A stretch of 64,000 nucleotides of DNA from Bacteroidota bacterium (GTDB lineage Bacteria > Bacteroidota > Bacteroidia > Bacteroidales > JAGNHN01): positions 25,244 through 89,243 of the forward strand of contig JAKLHK010000011.1 of the NCBI GenBank assembly GCA_022710185.1. The letters are read 5' to 3'. The notes below the pieces were generated by a model. That model saw only the letters and a list, made by a program, of their open reading frames with translations, made no database searches and was not told the DNA's origin. Below are positions 1 through 6,909 of this stretch, in pieces; the first letter of the stretch is position 1, and each line of letters opens with the position of its first letter. The position numbers and the translations under genes are program-made.

Positions 1-1734
1 GCCAAACCGGTGGCCGTGATCGAGGATACCGCGGTATCCCCTGAGCAGCTTCCCGATTATATGCGCGACTTCCAGGAACTGCTCGAAAGGCTGGAGATGA
101 GTTGCGTGTATTATGCCCACATCGCCACCGGGGAGCTCCACCTTCGTCCAGTGCTCAACCTCAAAGATCCCAGGGATGTCGAGCGGTTTCATACCGTAGC
201 CCTCGAAACCGCCCGTCTGGTCAAGAAATACCGTGGCTCGCTCAGCGGGGAGCATGGCGATGGCCGTCTGCGCGGTCAATTCATTCCCCTGATGCTGGGT
301 GACCGGATCTACGAACTGCTCCGGGAGGTCAAAGCCACCTGGGATCCCCAGGGCCTCTATAACCCGGGTAAAATCACCGACACCCCGGCCATGACCTCCT
401 CCCTGAGGTATGAGCCCGGGCGCCATGAGCGGCAGATCCATACCCATTTCGATTTCTCCTCCACCCAGGGCATACTGAGGGCCGTGGAACAATGCAACGG
501 CTCGGGCGATTGCCGCAAGACAGAGCTTAGCGGGGGAACCATGTGCCCAAGCTATATGGCCACCCGTGAGGAACATACCACCACCCGCGCCAGGGCCAAC
601 ATCCTGAGGGAGTTCCTCACCCATTCCCCAGGGCCTAACCCCTTCGACCATCAGGAGATCTTCGACGTGATGGACCTCTGCCTTTCCTGCAAGGGCTGCA
701 AGTCGGAATGCCCTTCCAATGTCGACATGGCCCGATACAAGGCCGAGTTCCTGCAGCACTACCTCGACAGCCAGGGCCTGTCGCTACGCACGCGGGCCAT
801 CGCCTATATCGCTACGCTTCACCGTCTGGCTTCTGTGCTGCCCGCCGCCTATAACTTTGTAGTGGATAACGGCCCCCTGAGCGCCTGGGTGAAACGTACC
901 CTGGGCTTTGCTCAGGAGCGCAGTCTCCCCAGGCTTAACAAGATACGCTTCAAGCGCTGGCTCCGCAGGCACAATCGGAGACTGCAGGGGCGCAACTTCC
1001 CGAACGGCAGGGTTTGGATCTTCGCTGATGAATTCACGGAATTTCTCGATGGAGCGGTTGGACGCAAGGCGGTCCTCCTCCTGAATGCCCTGGGTTACCG
1101 CACCGAACTCCCCCCCCACGTGGAGAGCGGCCGCACCTTCTTATCCAAAGGGCTGGTGCGCAAGGCTGCCCAGCTTGCCCGGCGTAACGTGGAGCTCCTC
1201 CATCCCCTGCTGAGCGCTTCCGAACCCCTGATCGGGGTCGAGCCCTCGGCCATCCTCAGCTTTCGTGATGAATATCCCGACCTCGTGGGAACAGAACTCC
1301 AGGAAGCGGCCCGTACCATAGCCCCGTATACCCTGATGATCGACGAGTTCATCATGCGGGAGGCAGCTGCAGGCCGCATCAGGCCCGAGGCCTTCACCGA
1401 CCGTCCCCTGAGCATATTGCTGCACGGGCACTGCCACCAGAAGGCCCTCGCATCCACCGGCCCTACCCGCCAAATGCTCTCCCTGCCCCCGCATTACCAG
1501 GTAACGGAAGTCCCATCAGGCTGCTGCGGCATGGCCGGTTCCTTCGGCTATGAGGCCGAGCACTACGGACTTTCGATGAAGGTGGGTGAGCTCGTGCTCT
1601 TCCCTGCGGTGCGTGAAGCCGATCACGGCACGGTGATTGCTGCACCGGGAACCAGTTGCCGGCACCAGATCAAGGACGGTACCGGCAGGCAGGCCCTGCA
1701 CCCCGTGGAAGTGCTTTTTGAAGCGCTCCGCTAA
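1..1734 (+). CDS. FAD-linked oxidase with Fe-S/CCG domains, C-terminal part (5' end outside window)
   Basis: The reading frame is open from base 1, so the N-terminal FAD-binding part lies upstream of the window. What is visible begins with the end of an FAD-oxidase C-terminal domain (SGEHGDGR, then DPQGLYNPGK), followed by a two-cluster ferredoxin-like region: a first group of cysteines around bases 493-550 and CLSCKGCKSECP at 679-711. Next come two CCG-type motifs of heterodisulfide-reductase/glycolate-oxidase subunits, HGHCHQKA and SGCCGMAGSFG. This order matches large bacterial D-lactate/2-hydroxyacid dehydrogenases of the YdiJ/Dld-II type, which oxidise a 2-hydroxyacid and pass electrons through Fe-S clusters. 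Substrate cannot be read from the sequence. No N-terminal start can be given. Confidence 0.85.
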   Translation, partial: AKPVAVIEDTAVSPEQLPDYMRDFQELLERLEMSCVYYAHIATGELHLRPVLNLKDPRDVERFHTVALETARLVKKYRGSLSGEHGDGRLRGQFIPLMLGDRIYELLREVKATWDPQGLYNPGKITDTPAMTSSLRYEPGRHERQIHTHFDFSSTQGILRAVEQCNGSGDCRKTELSGGTMCPSYMATREEHTTTRARANILREFLTHSPGPNPFDHQEIFDVMDLCLSCKGCKSECPSNVDMARYKAEFLQHYLDSQGLSLRTRAIAYIATLHRLASVLPAAYNFVVDNGPLSAWVKRTLGFAQERSLPRLNKIRFKRWLRRHNRRLQGRNFPNGRVWIFADEFTEFLDGAVGRKAVLLLNALGYRTELPPHVESGRTFLSKGLVRKAAQLARRNVELLHPLLSASEPLIGVEPSAILSFRDEYPDLVGTELQEAARTIAPYTLMIDEFIMREAAAGRIRPEAFTDRPLSILLHGHCHQKALASTGPTRQMLSLPPHYQVTEVPSGCCGMAGSFGYEAEHYGLSMKVGELVLFPAVREADHGTVIAAPGTSCRHQIKDGTGRQALHPVEVLFEALR

Positions 1735-1738
1735 GTGC

Positions 1739-1768
1739 TTGTTTTTATGAAGTGTATCAATATATTTG
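1739..1768 (+). promoter_or_regulatory. Bacteroidota-type promoter for the lipoprotein gene
   Basis: TTG at 1739-1741 and TATATTTG at 1761-1768 with a 19-base spacer match the -33 TTG / -7 TAnnTTTG consensus of the primary sigma factor in Bacteroidota. The start codon at 1791 follows 22 bases later. This is the best two-box promoter in the window. Confidence 0.7.
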
Positions 1769-1790
1769 TAAAACCTGCAGCCTTCAGCCC

Positions 1791-2834
1791 ATGAAACGCT
1801 TCCACCTTTTACTCTCCCCCTTTCTTCTGTTCGGGATCGCCTCCTGCAAAATGGCCAGCACCTCCATGCAGGTGTTGGTACCTGCCCGGATCGACGTTCC
1901 TACTGAGATTAAAACCGTCGGTATCGTAAACCGGTCGCTGCCAGGCAAGCAGAGTTCAATGGGCAACATCCTGGAAGGACTTATCTCCGGGGAATCGGTC
2001 TTCGCCGACCGCGAAGGCTCGGAGCGCTGCCTGGACGGACTGACCGCACAGCTGAACGGCTCACCCCGCTTCCAGGCCAGGCCTATTCATGGAACAGAAC
2101 TCAAGGGCACCGGCACCAAGCAGTTTCCCAGGCCATTGGAATGGAACGAAGTGGACCGGATGTGCAAGCAGTACCAGGTGGATGCCCTGGCCGTGCTGGA
2201 GACCTTCGACAGCGATATCTTTCTGGAAAAGAAGCAGAACAGGGTTAAACGCAAGATTGACGACCGTGAGGTATATGTAATGGAGCACATCGCAGAGCTA
2301 ACCATTACGGTGAATGCCGGCTGGAGGCTCTACGACAATACCACCCGCCGCATTGTGGACGAGAACGTCTATTCAGATCAGAAACGATGGAACGGCAAGG
2401 GGGACAAGCCCGAAGAGGCGCTCAGCCGTTTGCCCTCGAAGCGGGATGCCATCAATAATACAGGCTATTTCGGAGGTGAGCAGTACGGTCTGCGCATTTC
2501 CCCGGCCTGGATGAACGCCACCCGGTCCTATTACGTCAAAGGCAACGACGCCCTTAAGAAGGCCCGCTCCTTCGTCCGAAACGGCAATTGGGAGGGAGCG
2601 GCCGATATCTGGCAGAAACAGACCCAGAACAAGGAGCCTGAGATCGCCGGGCGTGCCTGCTACAATATGGCCGTGGCCAGCGAGGTGATGGGCGACCTGA
2701 ACATGGCACTCACCTGGGCCAACCGCGCCCTGAAGCAGCACAACAACAAAAAGGCTGCGGCCTATATCAGCATCCTGAACGACCGCATGTCGGACCAGCG
2801 ACGGCTCGACCGCCAGATGCCAGGAGAACGCTGA
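1791..2834 (+). CDS. DUF6340-like lipoprotein with C-terminal TPR-like helices
   Basis: Start chosen at ATG 1791 because it follows the promoter at 1739-1768 and opens a lipoprotein signal peptide (MKRFHLLLSPFLLFGIASC, lipobox IASC, mature Cys19). The open frame runs further upstream only through a GTG inside the promoter. The 347-aa product is expected at the envelope. The N-terminal two thirds resemble the Bacteroidota family DUF6340, of unknown function; the C-terminal about 90 residues (NDALKKARSFVRNGNWEGAADIW, then a second AGRACYNMAVASEVMGDL repeat) look like tetratricopeptide helices, which usually mediate protein contact. It is followed after 10 bases by an SRPBCC gene, probably in one transcript. 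Family call from memory; function unknown. Confidence 0.65.
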   Translation: MKRFHLLLSPFLLFGIASCKMASTSMQVLVPARIDVPTEIKTVGIVNRSLPGKQSSMGNILEGLISGESVFADREGSERCLDGLTAQLNGSPRFQARPIHGTELKGTGTKQFPRPLEWNEVDRMCKQYQVDALAVLETFDSDIFLEKKQNRVKRKIDDREVYVMEHIAELTITVNAGWRLYDNTTRRIVDENVYSDQKRWNGKGDKPEEALSRLPSKRDAINNTGYFGGEQYGLRISPAWMNATRSYYVKGNDALKKARSFVRNGNWEGAADIWQKQTQNKEPEIAGRACYNMAVASEVMGDLNMALTWANRALKQHNNKKAAAYISILNDRMSDQRRLDRQMPGER

Positions 2835-2844
2835 TGCCCATACC

Positions 2845-3351
2845 ATGAGCATACTGCTGAGCATACTGGGCATCATCGTCCTGCTGGTCATCGCCTTCTT
2901 TGCGATCGGCCTCATCGCACCCCGCACCTACCAGGGGAGCCTCAGCGCCAGCTTCCCTTTCCCGGCCAGGAAAGTATATGAGGCCCTCAACGACCTGGAG
3001 AGCCTGAGCCGCAGAAGGAAAGAGATCGAAAAAGTGGAGATGCTCCTTCCGGGTGCTCAGGGACAGCGGCGCTGGAGGGAGATCGCGTCTATGGGCGGCT
3101 TCGCTGAATTTGAAACCCTGTGCGACATACCGGGCAAACTGATCGAGGTACGCCTGGTGCGCAGTTCCTTCGGGATCACCGGAACCTGGACTTACGAAAT
3201 GCAGGAAACACCCACCGGTACGCTTCTCAGCCTGCGCGAGAAGAGCCGGACCGACAAGCTGTTCACCCGCAGCCTGCTTACCCTGGCCGGCAGGAACGCC
3301 ACCCTGCGACAAGAGGTACGCAACCTCCGTGCCCTGCTGAACGAAGACTGA
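2845..3351 (+). CDS. SRPBCC-family (polyketide cyclase/START-like) protein with membrane anchor
   Basis: A 168-aa protein. Residues about 3-24 form one hydrophobic segment (LLSILGIIVLLVIAFFAIGL), after which SLSASFPFPARKVYEALNDL starts a typical SRPBCC beta-strand/helix opening. The rest, with WREIASMGGF and TGTWTYEMQETPTGTLLSL, fits the ligand-binding helix-grip fold. Such domains bind hydrophobic ligands, but no ligand can be inferred here. The gene begins 10 bases after the lipoprotein gene and is likely co-transcribed. No catalytic motif is recognised. Confidence 0.6.
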   Translation: MSILLSILGIIVLLVIAFFAIGLIAPRTYQGSLSASFPFPARKVYEALNDLESLSRRRKEIEKVEMLLPGAQGQRRWREIASMGGFAEFETLCDIPGKLIEVRLVRSSFGITGTWTYEMQETPTGTLLSLREKSRTDKLFTRSLLTLAGRNATLRQEVRNLRALLNED

Positions 3352-3467
3352 GCCCTTATTCAGATTGAATATAAAATGCAGGGGTTCCGTCCGGAAATAC
3401 CTTGCGGCTGCCAGCATCAACAAGCAAATACCCCAAATTTGCAGGAAACCCTGTAAAACCTATCGCT

Positions 3468-5243
3468 ATGGCAGGCAAGACCTTCGCAGAAAAGATCCTG
3501 GGCGCCCCCGCCGGGAGCATCGTGTTCCGTAAGCCCGACATCATCCTCTCCCACGACAACACAGCCAGTATCGCCAGCACCTTCAAAAAGATGAACGGGG
3601 CCCACATCGCCTTTCCCGATCAGGTCCTCATCGTGCTCGATCACAACGCCCCGCCCACCAATGCCAAGCTGGCCAACGACTACCTGAAAATCCGCGAGTG
3701 GGTCAAAGAGCAGGGGATCTCCCGCTTCCACGACGTAGGACAGGGCATCTGCCACCAAATCGTAGCGGACTATGCCAAACCCGGCATGATCATCGTAGGC
3801 AGCGACAGCCATACATGCACAGCCGGGGCTTTCAATGCCTTCGCCGCAGGTATCGACCGCACCGAAACCGCCGGCCTCTGGAAACAGGGAGAGACCTGGT
3901 TTCGCGTACCCGAAACTATCTGCATCAACCTGCATGGCCGCCTGCCCAAAGGGGTGTACGCCAAAGACTTATCACTCTGGATCATTGGCATGATCGGTTC
4001 CAGCGGGGCCGACTATATGTCCATCGAATACCATGGAGAGGGCGTAGGCACCCTGACCATCTCCGACCGCATGACCATCGCCAACCTGGCTTCCGAGATG
4101 GGAGCCAAGAACGCGGTCTTCCCCTGCGATGAGAACCTGCGGATGGTGCAGGGAACCAGTTGCGAAGGGGTCTGGGCTGATGCCGACGCCAGCTATGCCC
4201 GGGTGATCGACATCGCCCTCAATGAACTGTACCCCCTGGTTGCTGCCCCCCATCATGTAGATAATGTGAAGGCCGTGGCCGAAGTGCAGGATACTCCCAT
4301 ACAGCAGGCCCTGCTGGGCACATGCACCAACGGGCGGCTGGAAGACCTGAGGGAAGCGGCCCGCGTACTGGAAGGCAAGAAATTGCCGGACGGGTTCCAG
4401 TTCCTGGTAATCCCGGCCAGTAAAAGCATATACATGCAGGCCCTCGAAGAAGGGCTCATCCGCACCTTCATGGATGCCGGGGCCCAGGTGCTGGCCACCA
4501 GCTGCGGGCCCTGCCTGGGCACCGGGCAGGGTATCCCGGCTGACGGCATCAATGTGATCTCCACGGCCAACCGCAATTTCAAGGGCCGTATGGGCAACAA
4601 GGAGAGCAGCATCTACCTGGCTTCCCCGGCTACCGTGGCCTGCTCCGCCCTCAACGGAAAGATCACCGACCCCCGCGGTATCCGCGGCAAGGAACGCTTC
4701 CCCTTTGCCATGGAACAAAGCCCTACCGTGGATATCCCCGCCGGGGACGACCGCCGCATGGGCAGTGTGTGGAACTATGCCGATGTGGACAACCTCAATA
4801 CGGACCAGATGTTTGCAGGCAACCTCACCTACAACATCAATTCCAGCGAAGGCGACAAGATCCTCCCCTACCTCTTCAAGGGGTTCGACGACAGCTTTGC
4901 CGAACGCGTAAAGGAAGGCGACATCCTCATTGCAGGCGCGAATTTCGGATGCGGGAGCTCGCGCGAACACCCGGCCGTTGGGCTGAGCTTTGCAGGCGTG
5001 AAGGCGGTAATCACCAAATCGGTGAACCGTATCTTCTACCGCTCCGCGGTTAACCAGGGGCTGCCCATCCTTCTCGTCCCTAAAGCCGTCGACGCATACC
5101 AGGCCGGCGATGCCGTGGAAATCGACTTCGCCTCGGGCCAGGTGACCGTCGGAGGGAAGGCGTTTAGCTTCGCCCCCCTGCCAGACAAACTGATGAAGAT
5201 CTTCGAAGCCCGGGGCCTGGTCAACTACATCGCCGGGCAATAG
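3468..5243 (+). CDS. Aconitase-family hydratase, fused large and small domains (LeuC-LeuD/homoaconitase type)
   Basis: The 591-aa protein joins in one chain what LeuC and LeuD carry on two. The large domain has the three 4Fe-4S ligands in expected context: Cys286 (LGTCTNGR), Cys346 and Cys349 (TSCGPCLGTGQ). The C-terminal swivelling domain has GANFGCGSSREHPAVGL, the substrate-binding loop of the small subunit. Reaction class: reversible dehydration/rehydration of a 2- or 3-hydroxy tricarboxylate. It is shorter than AcnA (about 890 aa) and closer to isopropylmalate/homoaconitate isomerases; aconitate hydratase in the TCA cycle is also possible. Start ATG 3468 gives MAGKTFAEKILG; an in-frame TTG at 3402 lies too far upstream. 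No leu or citrate-cycle genes flank it. The upstream word TACCTTGCGG (3398) may be a weak -7 element, as it recurs before the permease gene. Confidence 0.8.
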   Translation: MAGKTFAEKILGAPAGSIVFRKPDIILSHDNTASIASTFKKMNGAHIAFPDQVLIVLDHNAPPTNAKLANDYLKIREWVKEQGISRFHDVGQGICHQIVADYAKPGMIIVGSDSHTCTAGAFNAFAAGIDRTETAGLWKQGETWFRVPETICINLHGRLPKGVYAKDLSLWIIGMIGSSGADYMSIEYHGEGVGTLTISDRMTIANLASEMGAKNAVFPCDENLRMVQGTSCEGVWADADASYARVIDIALNELYPLVAAPHHVDNVKAVAEVQDTPIQQALLGTCTNGRLEDLREAARVLEGKKLPDGFQFLVIPASKSIYMQALEEGLIRTFMDAGAQVLATSCGPCLGTGQGIPADGINVISTANRNFKGRMGNKESSIYLASPATVACSALNGKITDPRGIRGKERFPFAMEQSPTVDIPAGDDRRMGSVWNYADVDNLNTDQMFAGNLTYNINSSEGDKILPYLFKGFDDSFAERVKEGDILIAGANFGCGSSREHPAVGLSFAGVKAVITKSVNRIFYRSAVNQGLPILLVPKAVDAYQAGDAVEIDFASGQVTVGGKAFSFAPLPDKLMKIFEARGLVNYIAGQ

Positions 5244-5501
5244 CAGCTCCGGGGAAGAACCCCTGTGATGTTCCCATGTACGGATGTGCGCATTTACGGA
5301 TGTTCGCATATTCGATTTAGCGAAATGCGCGGCCATTGATTATTTGATCATTGGCAATTAATTGTGATTTGCCCTCAGGCCGTCCCTTCGACAAGCTCAG
5401 GGATCAGCGGGCCTTGTTGGATTTCCGTTGCAAACCAACCTGAGGATGAATGGATTGAGGTACAAGAGTTTGGGAATGGAACGATCCGCCATCGGGTGCC
5501 C
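5244..5501. other. Intergenic region with short repeats
   Basis: Between the hydratase (plus) and the ferredoxin gene (minus) I see no gene. The region holds a 15-base direct repeat with one mismatch (TACGGATGTGCGCAT at 5279-5293 and 5295-5309), an AT-rich patch at 5336-5368, and the interspersed word at 5384-5402. The two flanking genes converge here, yet no strong terminator is evident. Confidence 0.5.
5384..5402 (+). repeat. Interspersed 19-bp word CCCTTCGACAAGCTCAGGG
   Basis: CCCTTCGACAAGCTCAGGG occurs here and, in reverse complement, at 48774-48792. Its ends are complementary (CCCT/AGGG). A related degenerate form lies near 48213-48255. I recognise the word as a recurrent short non-coding repeat of bacterial assemblies; I know no function for it. 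Confidence 0.55.
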
Positions 5502-5897
5502 TTAACACCCTCTTCCTGTGGCACTATCGCGAATGGCATTGCGCGGGCAGAGGCAGAGGCATTCCCCGCAACGGGTGCAGCGTGCCTGGTCGATCCAGGC
5601 CTTGCCCTCCCTGAAGTGGATGGCATCGAAGTTACAGGCATCCAGGCAGATGCCGCAGGAAATACAGTCCTCTCGCACTACCCGTGGATGCTCCTCCAGC
5701 GCCCTCGCACCCCCCCCGGGCCTGTGCATCCGCCGCAGGGAACGCAGGTCAGCCCCGCCCTTCTGGCGTTGCAGGGCCGTTCCGCATTGCGGGCACAACT
5801 CACGGAAACAAGGGTAGCCCCTGCGGTGCGGACTGCTGTAACCGCAGGATGGGCAGCGACACAGGTCGCCATCGTAATGCTCCGCTGCGGCACTCAT
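5502..5897 (-). CDS. Zinc-ribbon plus 2x[4Fe-4S] ferredoxin-like protein
   Basis: The 131-aa protein starts with a four-cysteine zinc-ribbon-like module (CPSCG near residue 15 and CPQCG near 36) and ends with two classical 4Fe-4S binding motifs: CISCGICLDAC and CTRCGECLCLCP. A role as small electron carrier with a metal-binding head is likely; partners are unknown. Its start ATG overlaps the stop of rnz (ATGA, 5894-5897), so the two genes are translationally coupled and share the promoter at 6822-6829. A pairing with RNase Z has no obvious metabolic logic. The poorly conserved linker rich in Arg (residues about 45-70) may be disordered. Confidence 0.7.
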   Translation of the reverse strand: MSAAAEHYDGDLCRCPSCGYSSPHRRGYPCFRELCPQCGTALQRQKGGADLRSLRRMHRPGGGARALEEHPRVVREDCISCGICLDACNFDAIHFREGKAWIDQARCTRCGECLCLCPRNAIRDSATGRGC

Positions 5898-6817
5898 CCG
5901 ATCCGGTCAATGTCGATCACCGTCCCTTCCGTTCCCACCTGGGTAAAGGGGAAGACCGCCCTGGCTTCCTCCAGCAAGGGCTGCAGGTCGCGGTAGCGGG
6001 CGGAAAAATGTCCGATGAGCAGTTGCCTCACCCCGGCATCCCTGGCGAAGAGCCCGGCCTGGTGGGCAGTGGCATGGAACTTCTCCCGCGCTACCTCCTC
6101 CATTTCATGCAGGAAGGTGGCTTCATGGTACAGCAGGTCGGCTCCGTGTACGAAGGCTGTGAGAGATGGGTCGTAGAGCGTATCCGTTACGAAGGCGTAG
6201 CTCCTCGGAGGGGGGGGAGGTTGGGTGATGTAGGCATTGGGGAACACCCGGCCGCTGGCATCGGTGAAGTCCTCCCCTGCGCGTATGCGGTCCCAGGCCT
6301 CCACAGGCACCTCCACCCCACTCAGCTTCTCCGCAAGTACCTTGCGCAGCCTTGGCCTTTCCCTGAACAGAAAACCGAAAGTCGGGATGCGATGGCTCAC
6401 CGGAAAAGCTTCCACAATGGTGCGCTTGTCTTCATGGATCACCCCCCGGAAACCCTCGGGCAGTGGGACGAACCGCAAGGGAAAGTGAAGCTCGGTCTCC
6501 GTCACCGCCATCTGTTCCATGACTATGCCTTCCAGGCGTGGGTCAGCATACACCGTGAGACCCTTGGTCCTCCCCAGCAGGTTGAGGGTAGAGAGGAGGC
6601 CCACCAGACCGAAGAAATGGTCGCCGTGCAGGTGGGAGATGAAAATATTCTGGATACGCTGCATCCGTATGCCGAACTTCCGCAGCTGCACCTGCGTCCC
6701 TTCGCCGCAGTCGATAAGGCTCAGGCTCTCCCCCGACTGCAGCACCTGGGCCGTTGGCATGCGGTCGAACACCGGGATGGCAGAGCTGCTGCCGAGTATG
6801 GTCAGACGGAAGGGCAT
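5894..6817 (-). CDS. rnz: Ribonuclease Z
   Basis: A 307-aa metallo-beta-lactamase-fold tRNA 3'-processing endonuclease, of the usual length for short-form RNase Z. The signature HLHGDH (residues 62-67) binds the catalytic zinc ions, and further expected ligands are seen in FVTDTLYDPSL, HEATF and GHFSARY. The N-terminus MPFRLTILGSSSAIP matches the normal start of the family, so ATG 6817 is well supported. It removes 3' trailers from tRNA precursors in the cytoplasm; neither tRNA in this window encodes a clear CCA end, which agrees with a need for RNase Z. Promoter TACCTTTG ends only four bases before the ATG, so the mRNA is probably leaderless. Downstream ferredoxin gene overlaps by 4 bases. 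Confidence 0.95.
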   Translation of the reverse strand: MPFRLTILGSSSAIPVFDRMPTAQVLQSGESLSLIDCGEGTQVQLRKFGIRMQRIQNIFISHLHGDHFFGLVGLLSTLNLLGRTKGLTVYADPRLEGIVMEQMAVTETELHFPLRFVPLPEGFRGVIHEDKRTIVEAFPVSHRIPTFGFLFRERPRLRKVLAEKLSGVEVPVEAWDRIRAGEDFTDASGRVFPNAYITQPPPPPRSYAFVTDTLYDPSLTAFVHGADLLYHEATFLHEMEEVAREKFHATAHQAGLFARDAGVRQLLIGHFSARYRDLQPLLEEARAVFPFTQVGTEGTVIDIDRIG

Positions 6818-6821
6818 GGCG

Positions 6822-6829
6822 CAAAGGTA
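6822..6829 (-). promoter_or_regulatory. -7 element of rnz, giving a leaderless mRNA
   Basis: TACCTTTG on the minus strand is a perfect TAnnTTTG. Only CGCC separates it from the rnz ATG at 6817, so transcription should begin at or within a base or two of the start codon. Confidence 0.7.
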
Positions 6830-6850
6830 CGATTGAGGTCTTATCTCCTC

Positions 6851-6879
6851 AAAAAAAGGCGGCCCCGAAGGACCGCCTT
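6851..6879 (-). terminator. Rho-independent terminator of rpsA
   Basis: On the minus strand a 10-bp stem (AAGGCGGTCC against GGGCCGCCTT, one G-U pair) closes a UUCG tetraloop and runs into a T-tract. It lies about 30 bases after the rpsA stop and ends before the rnz promoter, so it insulates the two minus-strand units. Confidence 0.9.
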
Positions 6880-6909
6880 GTGTGGATTATCTGAAGAATC
6901 TCGCAGAAC

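Noticed and set aside
3972..5336. Long minus-strand open frame (about 450 aa) across the aconitase-family gene
   Set aside because: Shadow of the coding strand; no domain, no promoter.
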